6,522 nucleotides of DNA from an uncultured Eubacterium sp. (GTDB lineage: Bacteria; Bacillota; Clostridia; Lachnospirales; Lachnospiraceae): NCBI GenBank assembly GCA_946611445.1, contig CAMODP010000105.1, positions 1 to 6,522 of the forward strand. The letters run 5' to 3'. Below are positions 1-6,429 of the stretch, piece by piece. The notes under the pieces were generated by a model. That model was given only the letters and a program-made list of their open reading frames with translations. It did not search any database and had not been told where the DNA came from. The stretch's first letter is position 1, and each line of letters opens with the position of its first letter. The translations under genes were made by a program, and so were the position numbers.

Positions 1-4
1 TCAC

Positions 5-33
5 TTGCGCAAAATCCCTATCCATTGTACTAT
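5..33 (+). promoter_or_regulatory. Possible sigma-A-type promoter for the transporter operon
   Basis: TTGCGC at 5-10 and TACTAT at 28-33 are separated by 17 bases, the preferred spacing. The first hexamer matches the TTGACA consensus at only three positions and the second matches TATAAT at four. If it is used, transcription would start near position 40 and give a leader of about 55 bases before the TTG at 97. The match is weak and rests mainly on spacing and location, and upstream sequence is missing from the window. Confidence 0.25.
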
Positions 34-83
34 GAAAACGTTTCAGGAGACTGCTTTTTGCGGTCCTTTTCCCCTTGCACCAT

Positions 84-90
84 GGAGGGA
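84..90 (+). promoter_or_regulatory. Ribosome binding site that sets the transporter start at TTG 97
   Basis: GGAGGGA lies six bases before the TTG at 97, an ideal Shine-Dalgarno arrangement. The ATG at 82 overlaps this site and has only a pyrimidine-rich run upstream, so it is a poor start. A second candidate, AGGAG at 45-49 with an in-frame TTG at 58, would add 13 residues that do not look like this family. Confidence 0.7.
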
Positions 91-96
91 CTTGTT

Positions 97-2235
97 TTGG
101 ATATTTTTTACAGGATCATTTCACTGCTCGGCGGCCTGGCGCTGTTTCTGTACGGCATGCGGGTCATGGGGGACGGCCTGAAGAGCACGTCCGGAGGTGC
201 CATGAAGGCGGCACTCGCCCGGGTGACAAACCGTCCTGTGATGGGCTTTATGCTGGGACTCCTCGTGACATGCATGATTCAGAGTTCGACGGCCACGATC
301 GTGCTGACTGTCGGTCTCGTCGGTGCCGGGTTCCTGACCTTCCGGCAGTCGATCGGCATCGTCCTGGGCGCGAATGTCGGTACGGCCATCACCGCACAGA
401 TCATCCGTCTGATGGATGTACAGGCCGGCGCAGGAAGTATACTGTACTTCTTCAAATCGGACAATCTGGCGCCCTTCGCGCTGGTCATCGGGATGATTCT
501 CATCATGTTTGTGAAGACCCGGTCCGCCAGCGTCATCGGTTCGATCCTGACAGGCTTCGGTATCCTGTTTGTCGGCCTGATGAACATGAGCAGCGCCGTC
601 AGCACGATGGGCGACGCGCTCTCCGGACTCCTGACGCGGTTTGAAGGCAACTATCTTCTCGGCTTTCTGGCCGGCGCGGCGGTGACAGGCGTCATTCAGA
701 GTTCTTCCGCTGTCGTCGGTATCCTGCAGTCGGTGGCCAGCTCGGTCGGCATCACCTTCTGCGGGGTGTTCGCAGTTATCATCGGCGTAAATATCGGTGA
801 CTGCCTCACGACGTATCTGGTCTGCCGGATCGGCGCAAAGCCGGAACAGGTCCGCACCTGCCTGGTCCACATTATCTACAATGTAGTGGCCGCTGTCCTC
901 CTGTTCTCTGCCATCGGCATCCTGCGCACAACAGGCATCATCGGTGACGGTCTGTGGTACCAGATGCTGAATTCCGGCGGCGTGGCCAATGTCCACGGCC
1001 TGTTCCGTCTGGTACCTGCCGTTCTGCTGCTGCCCATGTCCGGCGTCTTTGCTTCCATAGCGGAACGCCTGGCCCCGGACCGCACGGATGACTCGGAGGA
1101 TGCTGAAATCGAGAAAAATCTCCGGGAACTGGACATGCACCTGGTCACAAACCCTGCCCTTGCCCTGGATGAGTCTGAACACCTGATCGGGCACATGGCG
1201 GAAGTTGCTATCCACAATTTCAATGCCTGCCACCAGCAGCTGCAGTCCTTTGAAGCGGACCGCGCGGATCGGATCATGCAGCGGGAGGATCTGCTCGACA
1301 GAATGGCGGACGCTTCCAACCAATATCTGGTCGCGATCTCGCCCAATGTCACACTTGATGCCGACATGCGCAACCTGAGCTTCCAGATCAAGGCGCTGAC
1401 CTGTTTTGAGAGAATCGGTGACCTGGCTGTCAATATTCACGAGAACATCACGAACCTGCACGAAAACAACCACGTATTTACTCCTTCCGGCATGGCGGAG
1501 CTGCAGGTCGTGATCGGGGCAATCCAGGAGATCCTGAACCTGACCTCGGAAGCCTTTTCCACGAGCAGTACCGCGCTGGCGCGCAAGGTAGAGCCGCTGG
1601 AGGAGGTCATTGACGAGCTGATCGAGCGGCTGCGCAGCCGCCATATCTACCGGATGACACACCAGCACTGTGATGCCTTCAACGGGATCGAGTTTCAGAA
1701 CATCCTGCTCCATCTGGAGAGGGTGTCGGATCAGTGTTCCGATCTGGCAGTCTATATGCTGGGCCGCTTTGATGATACAATAAACGGAAAAGAACATCTG
1801 TACCTGCATACGCTGCACCATTCGAATAACAGGGAATACCTGGATGCATTTACCGCCAATTACAACCGCCTGTTTGCCCTGCTGGAAGCTGTTCCGCTGG
1901 ATAGCGCTCCGGATGAGGAGAGCGGAACGCCTGAGGCGCAGGAAGAAAAGACAGAGGCAGCAGCTGCGGCCGCAGAAGCGCCTGCTGCAGCAGTGCCCGC
2001 AGCCTCAGCGGCAGCGAATGAGCCGGCTGTCTCCGTAGAAGCCGGAAAAGCAGCCGACAGATCCGCTAAACCCGCAAAAGCAGCCGCAAAGCCCGATAAG
2101 AAGAACAAAGAAGCGAAGCCAAAGGAAAAACTGCCCAAGGTAAAGGCGGAAGGGCACACCGACAGCAAGGATAAAACGCAGAAAAAGAAGGATGTCAGGG
2201 ATAAGGATAAAAAGGACAAGAAGGATAAGAAATGA
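97..2235 (+). CDS. Na+/phosphate cotransporter (NptA/SLC34-like) with PhoU domain and Lys-rich tail
   Basis: This is an inner-membrane sodium-coupled phosphate importer of the Na/Pi-cotransporter II family with a cytoplasmic PhoU-like regulatory region. Numbered from the TTG at 97 (712 residues), it opens with DIFYRIISLLGGLALFLYGM, the usual family start. The two inverted transport repeats carry the paired signatures QSSTAT (62-67) with GANVGT (91-96), and QSSSAV (201-206) with GVNIGD (230-235). Further hydrophobic segments run to about residue 320. PhoU-like helices span roughly 361-576, including FERIGDLAVNI (437-447) and LERVSDQCSDLAV (540-552). From about 600 the protein continues as a low-complexity tail, first acidic, then Ala/Pro-rich, then Lys/Asp-rich with over 20 lysines. 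Relatives are, from general knowledge, usually about 530-600 residues, so the tail is an extension. The stop overlaps the next gene by ATGA. Family assignment is secure; the ion and substrate are inferred from the family. Confidence 0.93.
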   Translation: MDIFYRIISLLGGLALFLYGMRVMGDGLKSTSGGAMKAALARVTNRPVMGFMLGLLVTCMIQSSTATIVLTVGLVGAGFLTFRQSIGIVLGANVGTAITAQIIRLMDVQAGAGSILYFFKSDNLAPFALVIGMILIMFVKTRSASVIGSILTGFGILFVGLMNMSSAVSTMGDALSGLLTRFEGNYLLGFLAGAAVTGVIQSSSAVVGILQSVASSVGITFCGVFAVIIGVNIGDCLTTYLVCRIGAKPEQVRTCLVHIIYNVVAAVLLFSAIGILRTTGIIGDGLWYQMLNSGGVANVHGLFRLVPAVLLLPMSGVFASIAERLAPDRTDDSEDAEIEKNLRELDMHLVTNPALALDESEHLIGHMAEVAIHNFNACHQQLQSFEADRADRIMQREDLLDRMADASNQYLVAISPNVTLDADMRNLSFQIKALTCFERIGDLAVNIHENITNLHENNHVFTPSGMAELQVVIGAIQEILNLTSEAFSTSSTALARKVEPLEEVIDELIERLRSRHIYRMTHQHCDAFNGIEFQNILLHLERVSDQCSDLAVYMLGRFDDTINGKEHLYLHTLHHSNNREYLDAFTANYNRLFALLEAVPLDSAPDEESGTPEAQEEKTEAAAAAAEAPAAAVPAASAAANEPAVSVEAGKAADRSAKPAKAAAKPDKKNKEAKPKEKLPKVKAEGHTDSKDKTQKKKDVRDKDKKDKKDKK
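1894..2232 (+). other. Low-complexity Ala/Pro then Lys/Asp-rich C-terminal tail of the transporter
   Basis: This segment encodes the last 113 residues of the cotransporter. Its order is a short acidic stretch (DEESG, EAQEEKTE), an Ala-rich block (six consecutive Ala, then AAAVPAASAAA), a Lys-Ala-Pro block (AKPAKAAAKP) and a terminal Lys/Asp block ending DKKDKKDKK. It resembles histone-H1-like tails and is expected to be disordered and cytoplasmic. The coding frame stays open and joins exactly to the next gene, so it does not look like a frameshift artefact. Function is unknown. Confidence 0.8.
2221..2225 (+). promoter_or_regulatory. Ribosome binding site of the L,D-transpeptidase inside the transporter tail
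   Basis: AAGGA ends six bases before the ATG at 2232. It is the last of five AAGGA copies, starting at 2167, 2188, 2203, 2212 and 2221, all created by Lys-Asp or related codons of the upstream gene. Because the upstream TGA (2233-2235) overlaps the ATG, terminating ribosomes are placed next to this site, which favours translational coupling. Confidence 0.65.
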
Positions 2236-3722
2236 GTAGACGCGCGAAACTGATCACTGTGCTCATTACCACAGTCATTCTGCTGGCAATGGCCAGCGGC
2301 GGTGCATTCTATACATACAGACACTATCAGAATCTCCCTGTCTATCTGGACGGTACCACGCTGAACGGGGAGGATATCTCCGGCAGGACACCGGATCAGG
2401 TGGCAGACAGGATCGCCAGGGAATACGCTGACAGGGATGTGCCTGTCATCCTCTTCGAGGGATCTGAAAGCGTACTGGACGGTGTACTCAGCCAGTTTGG
2501 CTACACCTTTGAAAAAGAACCGGTTCTCGCACAGCTGCAGGAGCTGTTCGCGGAACAGCACGCCTCTCCGTCATCGATCTGGCACGCGCTGCGGGAGGGA
2601 GATGCGTTTACGATTGCAACCGCTTTTTCCTATGATGAGACGGTGCTCCGGGACCGTGTGCAGGTGGCAAACCTGTCTGTTCCCCGCACGGGTACGGTTG
2701 ATCCTTCCATTGCTTTCAATGAAGAGACCCAGCGGTACTATGTCGTTCCCGGCACGCGCGGCGATGAGATCGATGATGCGGCTATGCAGGAGCTGATGAA
2801 AATGAAGCTGGACGAGGCTGTAAAGGAAGAGCCTTTCCCTGAATACATTTCCATCACCCTGACACCGGAAGTTTACTGTTCCCCGGAGCCGGCGGACAAT
2901 ATCGACGAGCTGGAAGCAGAATGCCTGAGCCGCAACAAGGAGGTGGTTCGGGAGACCTGGAAGGACACGGCTGTGGTCTATACCTTCGGCAGTGAGACCG
3001 AGACCCTGGATTATGATACGATAAAAGACTGGCTGCTGATCGACGATGACCTGGATGTCACGCTGGATGACGGAAAGGCAGCTGACTGGGTCGCGGATCT
3101 TGCCGCCCGTTACAATACCCTGTATCACGACCGCACATTTACCTCTTCGACCGGCCGGACCATCACCATTCCGGGAGACCAGAACGGCTACGGCTACGTC
3201 ATCCTGCAGGAGCAGGAACTGGCGCAGCTGTCGGAGGAGCTGATGGCGAAGCAGTCCGTGACACGGGAGCCTGTCTATCTCCAGACCAATGACTGGGGCA
3301 ATCCCTATTACCTGGCACGGAATGGTCATGACGATCTGTGCGGCACCTACGTGGATATTGACCTGACCAGCCAGCATCTGTGGTTTTATAAAAACGGGCA
3401 GCTGGTCATCGAGACGGATATTATTTCAGGAACCCCGGACGGGAAGCATGACACGAAAACCGGCGCCCTTCCGCTGGCTTACAAGGAAAGCCCTTCCGTC
3501 TTGCGCGGGGAACAGGCGGACGGCAACTACGAGGTTAAGGTGCAGTACTGGATGGCCTTCTATGAAGGCCAGGGCCTGCATGACGCGTCCTGGCAGAGCA
3601 GCTTCGGCGGAAATGCCTACCTGAGCAGCGGGTCACATGGCTGTATCAATCTGCCGCCCGCTGCGGCAAAAACCATCTATGAAAACATAGATGAAGGGAC
3701 GGCACTGCTTATATACAAGTAA
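2232..3722 (+). CDS. L,D-transpeptidase (YkuD domain) with PG_binding_4-like region
   Basis: This is a membrane-anchored peptidoglycan cross-linking enzyme that forms L,D (3-3) linkages between stem peptides, or attaches other acceptors, outside the membrane. The 496-residue protein has a short basic N-terminus (SRRAK) and one membrane segment at about 7-27 with no clear signal-peptidase site. A long extracytoplasmic region of the PG_binding_4/VanW-associated type follows, with repeat-like parts at about 36-215 and 245-325. The catalytic YkuD domain covers about 371-496, beginning TYVDIDLTSQHLWFY. The active-site motif GSHGCINLP places the nucleophile at Cys471, with His469 beside it and the conserved upstream His450 in GLHDASW, so all expected catalytic residues are present. 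The start overlaps the transporter stop by four bases and has AAGGA at suitable spacing. The gene ends just before the hairpin terminator. Such enzymes often go with beta-lactam-insensitive cross-linking, but that role is not shown here. Confidence 0.92.
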   Translation: MSRRAKLITVLITTVILLAMASGGAFYTYRHYQNLPVYLDGTTLNGEDISGRTPDQVADRIAREYADRDVPVILFEGSESVLDGVLSQFGYTFEKEPVLAQLQELFAEQHASPSSIWHALREGDAFTIATAFSYDETVLRDRVQVANLSVPRTGTVDPSIAFNEETQRYYVVPGTRGDEIDDAAMQELMKMKLDEAVKEEPFPEYISITLTPEVYCSPEPADNIDELEAECLSRNKEVVRETWKDTAVVYTFGSETETLDYDTIKDWLLIDDDLDVTLDDGKAADWVADLAARYNTLYHDRTFTSSTGRTITIPGDQNGYGYVILQEQELAQLSEELMAKQSVTREPVYLQTNDWGNPYYLARNGHDDLCGTYVDIDLTSQHLWFYKNGQLVIETDIISGTPDGKHDTKTGALPLAYKESPSVLRGEQADGNYEVKVQYWMAFYEGQGLHDASWQSSFGGNAYLSSGSHGCINLPPAAAKTIYENIDEGTALLIYK

Positions 3723-3763
3723 AAAACAAGTCCGGCGCACCCCCTGCGCCGGACCTGTTTTTT
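3721..3763. terminator. Bidirectional rho-independent terminator between convergent genes
   Basis: A perfect 10-base-pair GC-rich stem, GTCCGGCGCA (3730-3739) with TGCGCCGGAC (3745-3754), encloses a five-C loop. It is flanked by AAAAAACA (3721-3728) and TGTTTTTT (3756-3763), which can also pair across one A/C mismatch. T-tracts therefore follow the stem on both strands. It sits directly after the L,D-transpeptidase stop and 22 bases past the stop of the convergent hydrolase, so it can end both units. Confidence 0.92.
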
Positions 3764-3785
3764 ATAGTTTTGCTTTTTATCCCTT

Positions 3786-4676
3786 TTATTTCCAGCTCTT
3801 GTACAGATCGTCCCGGAAATCCGGTGCTTCACCCTTTTTGCCTTCTGAAAAGATCTGCCTGTTTGCCACGGATAGATCAAGCGCCGACAGATAAATGCCC
3901 GGCTCTGTGATATCCTTACCGCCGCCGTATACGCCGCAGACCGTCTCGCCGAAAGGCGACATCTTTGGGCCGAGTATGACGCTGCCTCCCGCAAAATAGG
4001 TCTGTCTGTCAAATCCTGTGAGATTGGCGCTTGCCAGAAAGATACCATTGCTCATCACATGATAGCCAAGTGTCTGTCCGTAATACTGCGTAAAGACGTC
4101 GCGTCCGCCCGGATACCGGATGTCCTCCAGCTCGGCTGTGATATTGAGAACCAGCCGCGCGCCTTTTTTTGCATAGTAGCGGATCAGTTCCGGAAACATA
4201 TAGGTATCGTAACAGATACTGACTCCCACCGGCCCCCATCCGGTGGAAATCATATATGGCTCTCTTCCCTTTATGCACCAGGTGTTTTCACCCCCGTAGG
4301 GATGGATTTTGTGATAGGATTCGGTATGCCCGTCAGGATATATCGCAATGGCTGCATTGTACAGAGACCTGCCGTCTTCCGCCTGCTCCGGAGCACCTGC
4401 CACAACATAACTCCCGTATTTTTCCGTAATGGGCGCCAGCTGCTGTATGAGTTTCTCTTTCACAATGCCGGCAAGTTCATATTTTTCTTCCGGCGATACC
4501 GTCGGATCTTCGAACATGTCGTAACCTGTCGCGCACATCTCGGGAAATACGATCAGGTCAGCCCCTCTTCTGGATGCAGCTTCTGCGTATCCCTCGATGT
4601 GGTCCAGGTTTCTCTCATATCCATCCTCATGCAGCCGGAAATTGACGACTGCCACTGTCAGAATGTCTTTGCTCAT
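3786..4676 (-). CDS. Carbon-nitrogen hydrolase (nitrilase superfamily)
   Basis: This 296-residue cytoplasmic enzyme is expected to hydrolyse a non-peptide C-N bond (amide, carbamoyl or nitrile) through a Glu-Lys-Cys triad. All three residues are visible: Glu46 in LIVFPEMCATGY, Lys123 in SYHKIHPYGGENTW, and the nucleophile Cys155 in GVSICYDTYMFPE. Glu130 is the second glutamate typical of the family. Length fits a single-domain member with no fused synthetase or acyltransferase. The ATG at 4676 is supported by AGGAG (complement of 4682-4686) five bases upstream. The gene is last on the - strand and runs into the shared terminator. Subfamilies include omega-amidase, N-carbamoyl-beta-alanine amidohydrolase and aliphatic amidase, and the residues seen do not decide between them. 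Its place behind an aminotransferase suggests a role in amide or amino acid breakdown, which is inference. Confidence 0.9.
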   Translation of the reverse strand: MSKDILTVAVVNFRLHEDGYERNLDHIEGYAEAASRRGADLIVFPEMCATGYDMFEDPTVSPEEKYELAGIVKEKLIQQLAPITEKYGSYVVAGAPEQAEDGRSLYNAAIAIYPDGHTESYHKIHPYGGENTWCIKGREPYMISTGWGPVGVSICYDTYMFPELIRYYAKKGARLVLNITAELEDIRYPGGRDVFTQYYGQTLGYHVMSNGIFLASANLTGFDRQTYFAGGSVILGPKMSPFGETVCGVYGGGKDITEPGIYLSALDLSVANRQIFSEGKKGEAPDFRDDLYKSWK

Positions 4677-4714
4677 GTAAGCTCCTGTCTGTGATGAATT
4701 CTACGCATACGCAC

Positions 4715-4774
4715 CTGTCCTGCATGACAGCAGGCAGTGATAATCTGCCTGCGTCCTGCGGGCATCATTGCCCG
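4715..4774 (-). repeat. Consecutive hairpins in the gap before the hydrolase gene
   Basis: Three inverted repeats lie in a row. CTGTC (4715-4719) pairs with GACAG (4726-4730). GCAGGCAG (4730-4737) pairs perfectly with CTGCCTGC (4745-4752) around a seven-base loop. CGGGCA (4759-4764) pairs with TGCCCG (4769-4774) around TCAT and overlaps the stop codon of the small gene at 4765-4767. GTCCTGC also occurs twice directly, at 4717-4723 and 4753-4759. No T-tract follows on the - strand, so these are not simple terminators. In the inferred mRNA they would form an intercistronic structured region before the hydrolase ribosome site. Confidence 0.6.
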
Positions 4775-5061
4775 TGCCTGGTGCCGTGTTCTTCTGCCCG
4801 ACGTCTTCTTTCCTCTGCCTTGCGCTTTTCCCGCTGTTTCTTGCGGCGCATCTGGATACCCGCGTAACGCTGCGACGCATGCTCCTCCCGGTCCTGGGAA
4901 TACAGGATATACTTGCCCAGGCGGCCGCTGTGTATGTTCACCGCCTCGTCGAAATCCTCTCCCTTGGCATTCCGCAGCTTTTCGAGATATTCGCTGTCAG
5001 ATACCTGCTCCGGCAGGTCTTCCTGCTGCCTCTTTCTGATCCAGTCAAGATACGAGCTCAC
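4765..5061 (-). CDS. Small basic protein of unknown function, overlapping the aminotransferase
   Basis: I do not recognise this 98-residue protein. It starts at GTG 5061, with GGAGGT (complement of 5070-5075) eight bases upstream inside the end of the aminotransferase gene. The two frames overlap by 17 bases (5045-5061), which suggests translational coupling. The N-terminal half is mixed and charged (SSYLDWIRKRQQEDLPEQV, then SEYLEKLRNAKGEDFDEAV). A central part, GRLGKYILYSQDREEHASQ, could be a short folded core. Residues 72-90 are an almost uninterrupted Arg/Lys/Glu stretch likely to form a single charged helix or a nucleic-acid-binding tail. There is no signal peptide, membrane segment or cysteine. 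Open frames also exist on the other strand here, but only this one has a strong ribosome site and operon-like placement. Confidence 0.62.
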   Translation of the reverse strand: MSSYLDWIRKRQQEDLPEQVSDSEYLEKLRNAKGEDFDEAVNIHSGRLGKYILYSQDREEHASQRYAGIQMRRKKQREKRKAEERRRRAEEHGTRHGQ

Positions 5062-6352
5062 TGAGAACCACCTCCGCTACTTCAAGCGTTCTGCGGATGT
5101 CCTCCTCTGTGTGCTGCACGGACAGATACTCTCTGCCCCGCCTGTCAGTGAGACGGACACCGTACTGTTCCATTCTCTTTGAAAATTCACGATAGAACGG
5201 AATGTCTGCCTTGCCGAGCCAGTCACGGAAGTCATCCGTATCCTCTTCAAAACCGAAGAACAGGATAAAGATAGACGCCATATGACGGGCATAGATCTTG
5301 ATGCCGAATTTCTTTCCGAGCTCGCGGAAGCCGTCCTCCAGCATCTGTCCCAGATGCTCCATTCTCTCATAAGTTCCGGGCTTTGACAACTCCTCAATCA
5401 CAGCCAGCGCCGCTGCCGTTCCGACCGGATTGCCATTGAAGGTACCGGAGGAATGGATACCGCAGTTCATGATCTCGTATTTTCCGGCTACAACGCCGAA
5501 TGGATAACCGTTGGACACGGCCTTCGCGAAGGTGGAAATATCCGGCGTCACGCCATAATATCCCTGGGCGCCGCCCAGCCCCAGGCGGAAGCCTGTGATA
5601 ACCTCGTCGAAGATCAGCAGGACGTTGTATTTCTCTGTCAGCTCACGGACACCGGCCAGATAGCCAGGCTTCGGAAGGATCGGTCCGGAATCGAACATCA
5701 CCGGCTCCATCAGGACAGCCGCGATCTCATCGCTCTGCTCCTGCAGGTAGCGTTCCAGAATGTCCAGGTCATTCCACGGCAGCACGATCAGGTCATCCGC
5801 GGAGGTCAGTCTCTGTCCCTTTGTGTGAATGATCTTGTTCGGGTGTTCGCGGTCGCCCATCTCCTCGATGCTCTTCGCGTCGATACTGATTTTTTCCTCG
5901 TCAGACCATCCGTGATACTGACCCTCGAACTTGATGATCTTGTATCTGCCGGTGTAGGCACGGGCCAGACGCATGGCCGTCATGACAACCTCTGTGCCGG
6001 AATTCTGGAAGGTCACGCTCTCCGCAGACGGGATAATCTCCGTCAGCTTTTTGGACAGCTTCAGCAGATCCTCTGTCGGCGCGGAAAAATGCGTGCCTTT
6101 GTCGATCTGTGCCTTGACGGCCGCGTCAACTGTCGGATTGCAGTGACCGCACAGCATCGGGCCGAAGCCGAGCACATAATCAATGTATTCATTGCCGTCC
6201 ACGTCATACAGGCGGCTGCCCTTCGCATGTGTGATCGCAATCGGGTACTCGCCGTAAGATGTGATGTGGAAAAAGCTTCCCACACCGTCTACCAGATATT
6301 TTTTTGTCTCCTCATGGAGCGCTTTTGATTTTTCGGTACAAAATTTTTCCAT
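5045..6352 (-). CDS. Class III PLP-dependent aminotransferase, glutamate-1-semialdehyde aminomutase-like
   Basis: This 435-residue enzyme belongs to the fold-type I class III aminotransferases and is closest in pattern to the HemL group. Visible cofactor features are NSGTE (117-121) for phosphate binding, YHGW (146-149) for ring stacking, the pyridine-nitrogen Asp249 in LIFDEVITGFR, and the Schiff-base Lys277 in DISTFAKAVSNG. GSRLYDVDGNEYIDY (45-59) is the usual N-terminal block, and HTEEDIRRTLE near the C-terminus is also HemL-like. The HemL substrate motif NSPVR is not conserved: the aligned segment reads GSFFH (25-29), putting His where HemL has the carboxylate-binding Arg. A true tetrapyrrole role is therefore doubtful, and no other heme genes are present. 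The ATG at 6352 has AGGAG (complement of 6361-6365) eight bases upstream. Neighbours suggest amino acid fermentation. Aminotransferase class is secure; substrate is unknown. Confidence 0.9.
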   Translation of the reverse strand: MEKFCTEKSKALHEETKKYLVDGVGSFFHITSYGEYPIAITHAKGSRLYDVDGNEYIDYVLGFGPMLCGHCNPTVDAAVKAQIDKGTHFSAPTEDLLKLSKKLTEIIPSAESVTFQNSGTEVVMTAMRLARAYTGRYKIIKFEGQYHGWSDEEKISIDAKSIEEMGDREHPNKIIHTKGQRLTSADDLIVLPWNDLDILERYLQEQSDEIAAVLMEPVMFDSGPILPKPGYLAGVRELTEKYNVLLIFDEVITGFRLGLGGAQGYYGVTPDISTFAKAVSNGYPFGVVAGKYEIMNCGIHSSGTFNGNPVGTAAALAVIEELSKPGTYERMEHLGQMLEDGFRELGKKFGIKIYARHMASIFILFFGFEEDTDDFRDWLGKADIPFYREFSKRMEQYGVRLTDRRGREYLSVQHTEEDIRRTLEVAEVVLSELVS

Positions 6353-6385
6353 CTGATTCGCTCCTATCGCGTTTATTCTAAGTGT

Positions 6386-6410
6386 GTGACAGGGGACGGT
6401 TCTCCGTCAC
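6386..6410. repeat. REP-like imperfect palindrome between dehydrogenase and aminotransferase
   Basis: GTGAC (6386-6390) pairs with GTCAC (6406-6410), and GGGGA (6392-6396) pairs with TCTCC (6401-6405) with one G/T wobble. The A at 6391 bulges and the loop is CGGT. From memory, close variants (GTGACAGGGG, ACGGTTCTC, then TGTCAC) are dispersed in many clostridial genomes, some near Y1 (RAYT/IS200-like) transposase genes. It has no T-tract on either side, so it is unlikely to be a terminator. In the operon mRNA it would be an intercistronic hairpin. Confidence 0.55.
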
Positions 6411-6429
6411 CCTGCCGCTCGCCGTTCTC

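Noticed and set aside
121..1821. A 566-codon open frame on the - strand
   Set aside because: It lies entirely opposite the transporter gene, whose family motifs are certain. Its translation is rich in His, Gln, Asp and Arg with no recognisable domain, as expected from the antisense of a GC-rich gene.
1860..2561. A 233-codon open frame on the - strand with Ser/Phe/Ala-rich repeats
   Set aside because: The repeats are the mirror of the Lys/Ala-rich transporter tail and of the start of the transpeptidase; it is a composition shadow.
4059..4694. A 211-codon open frame on the + strand
   Set aside because: It is opposite the hydrolase, which has its complete Glu-Lys-Cys triad; the antisense product has no domain signal.
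4730..4752. Perfect 8-base-pair stem considered as a transcription terminator
   Set aside because: No run of T follows on either strand, and the hydrolase downstream has no visible promoter of its own, so read-through is more likely.
4768..5064. Open frame of 98 codons on the + strand across the small basic gene
   Set aside because: It has no clear ribosome site and would stand alone on the strand opposite to the operon. The - strand frame has GGAGGT and an operon-type overlap.
5453..6328. A 291-codon open frame on the + strand
   Set aside because: It is antisense to the aminotransferase, whose PLP motifs are intact, and shows no family features or convincing ribosome site.
5045..6352. Naming the aminotransferase hemL
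   Set aside because: The substrate-binding NSPVR motif is missing and no other tetrapyrrole genes are in view.
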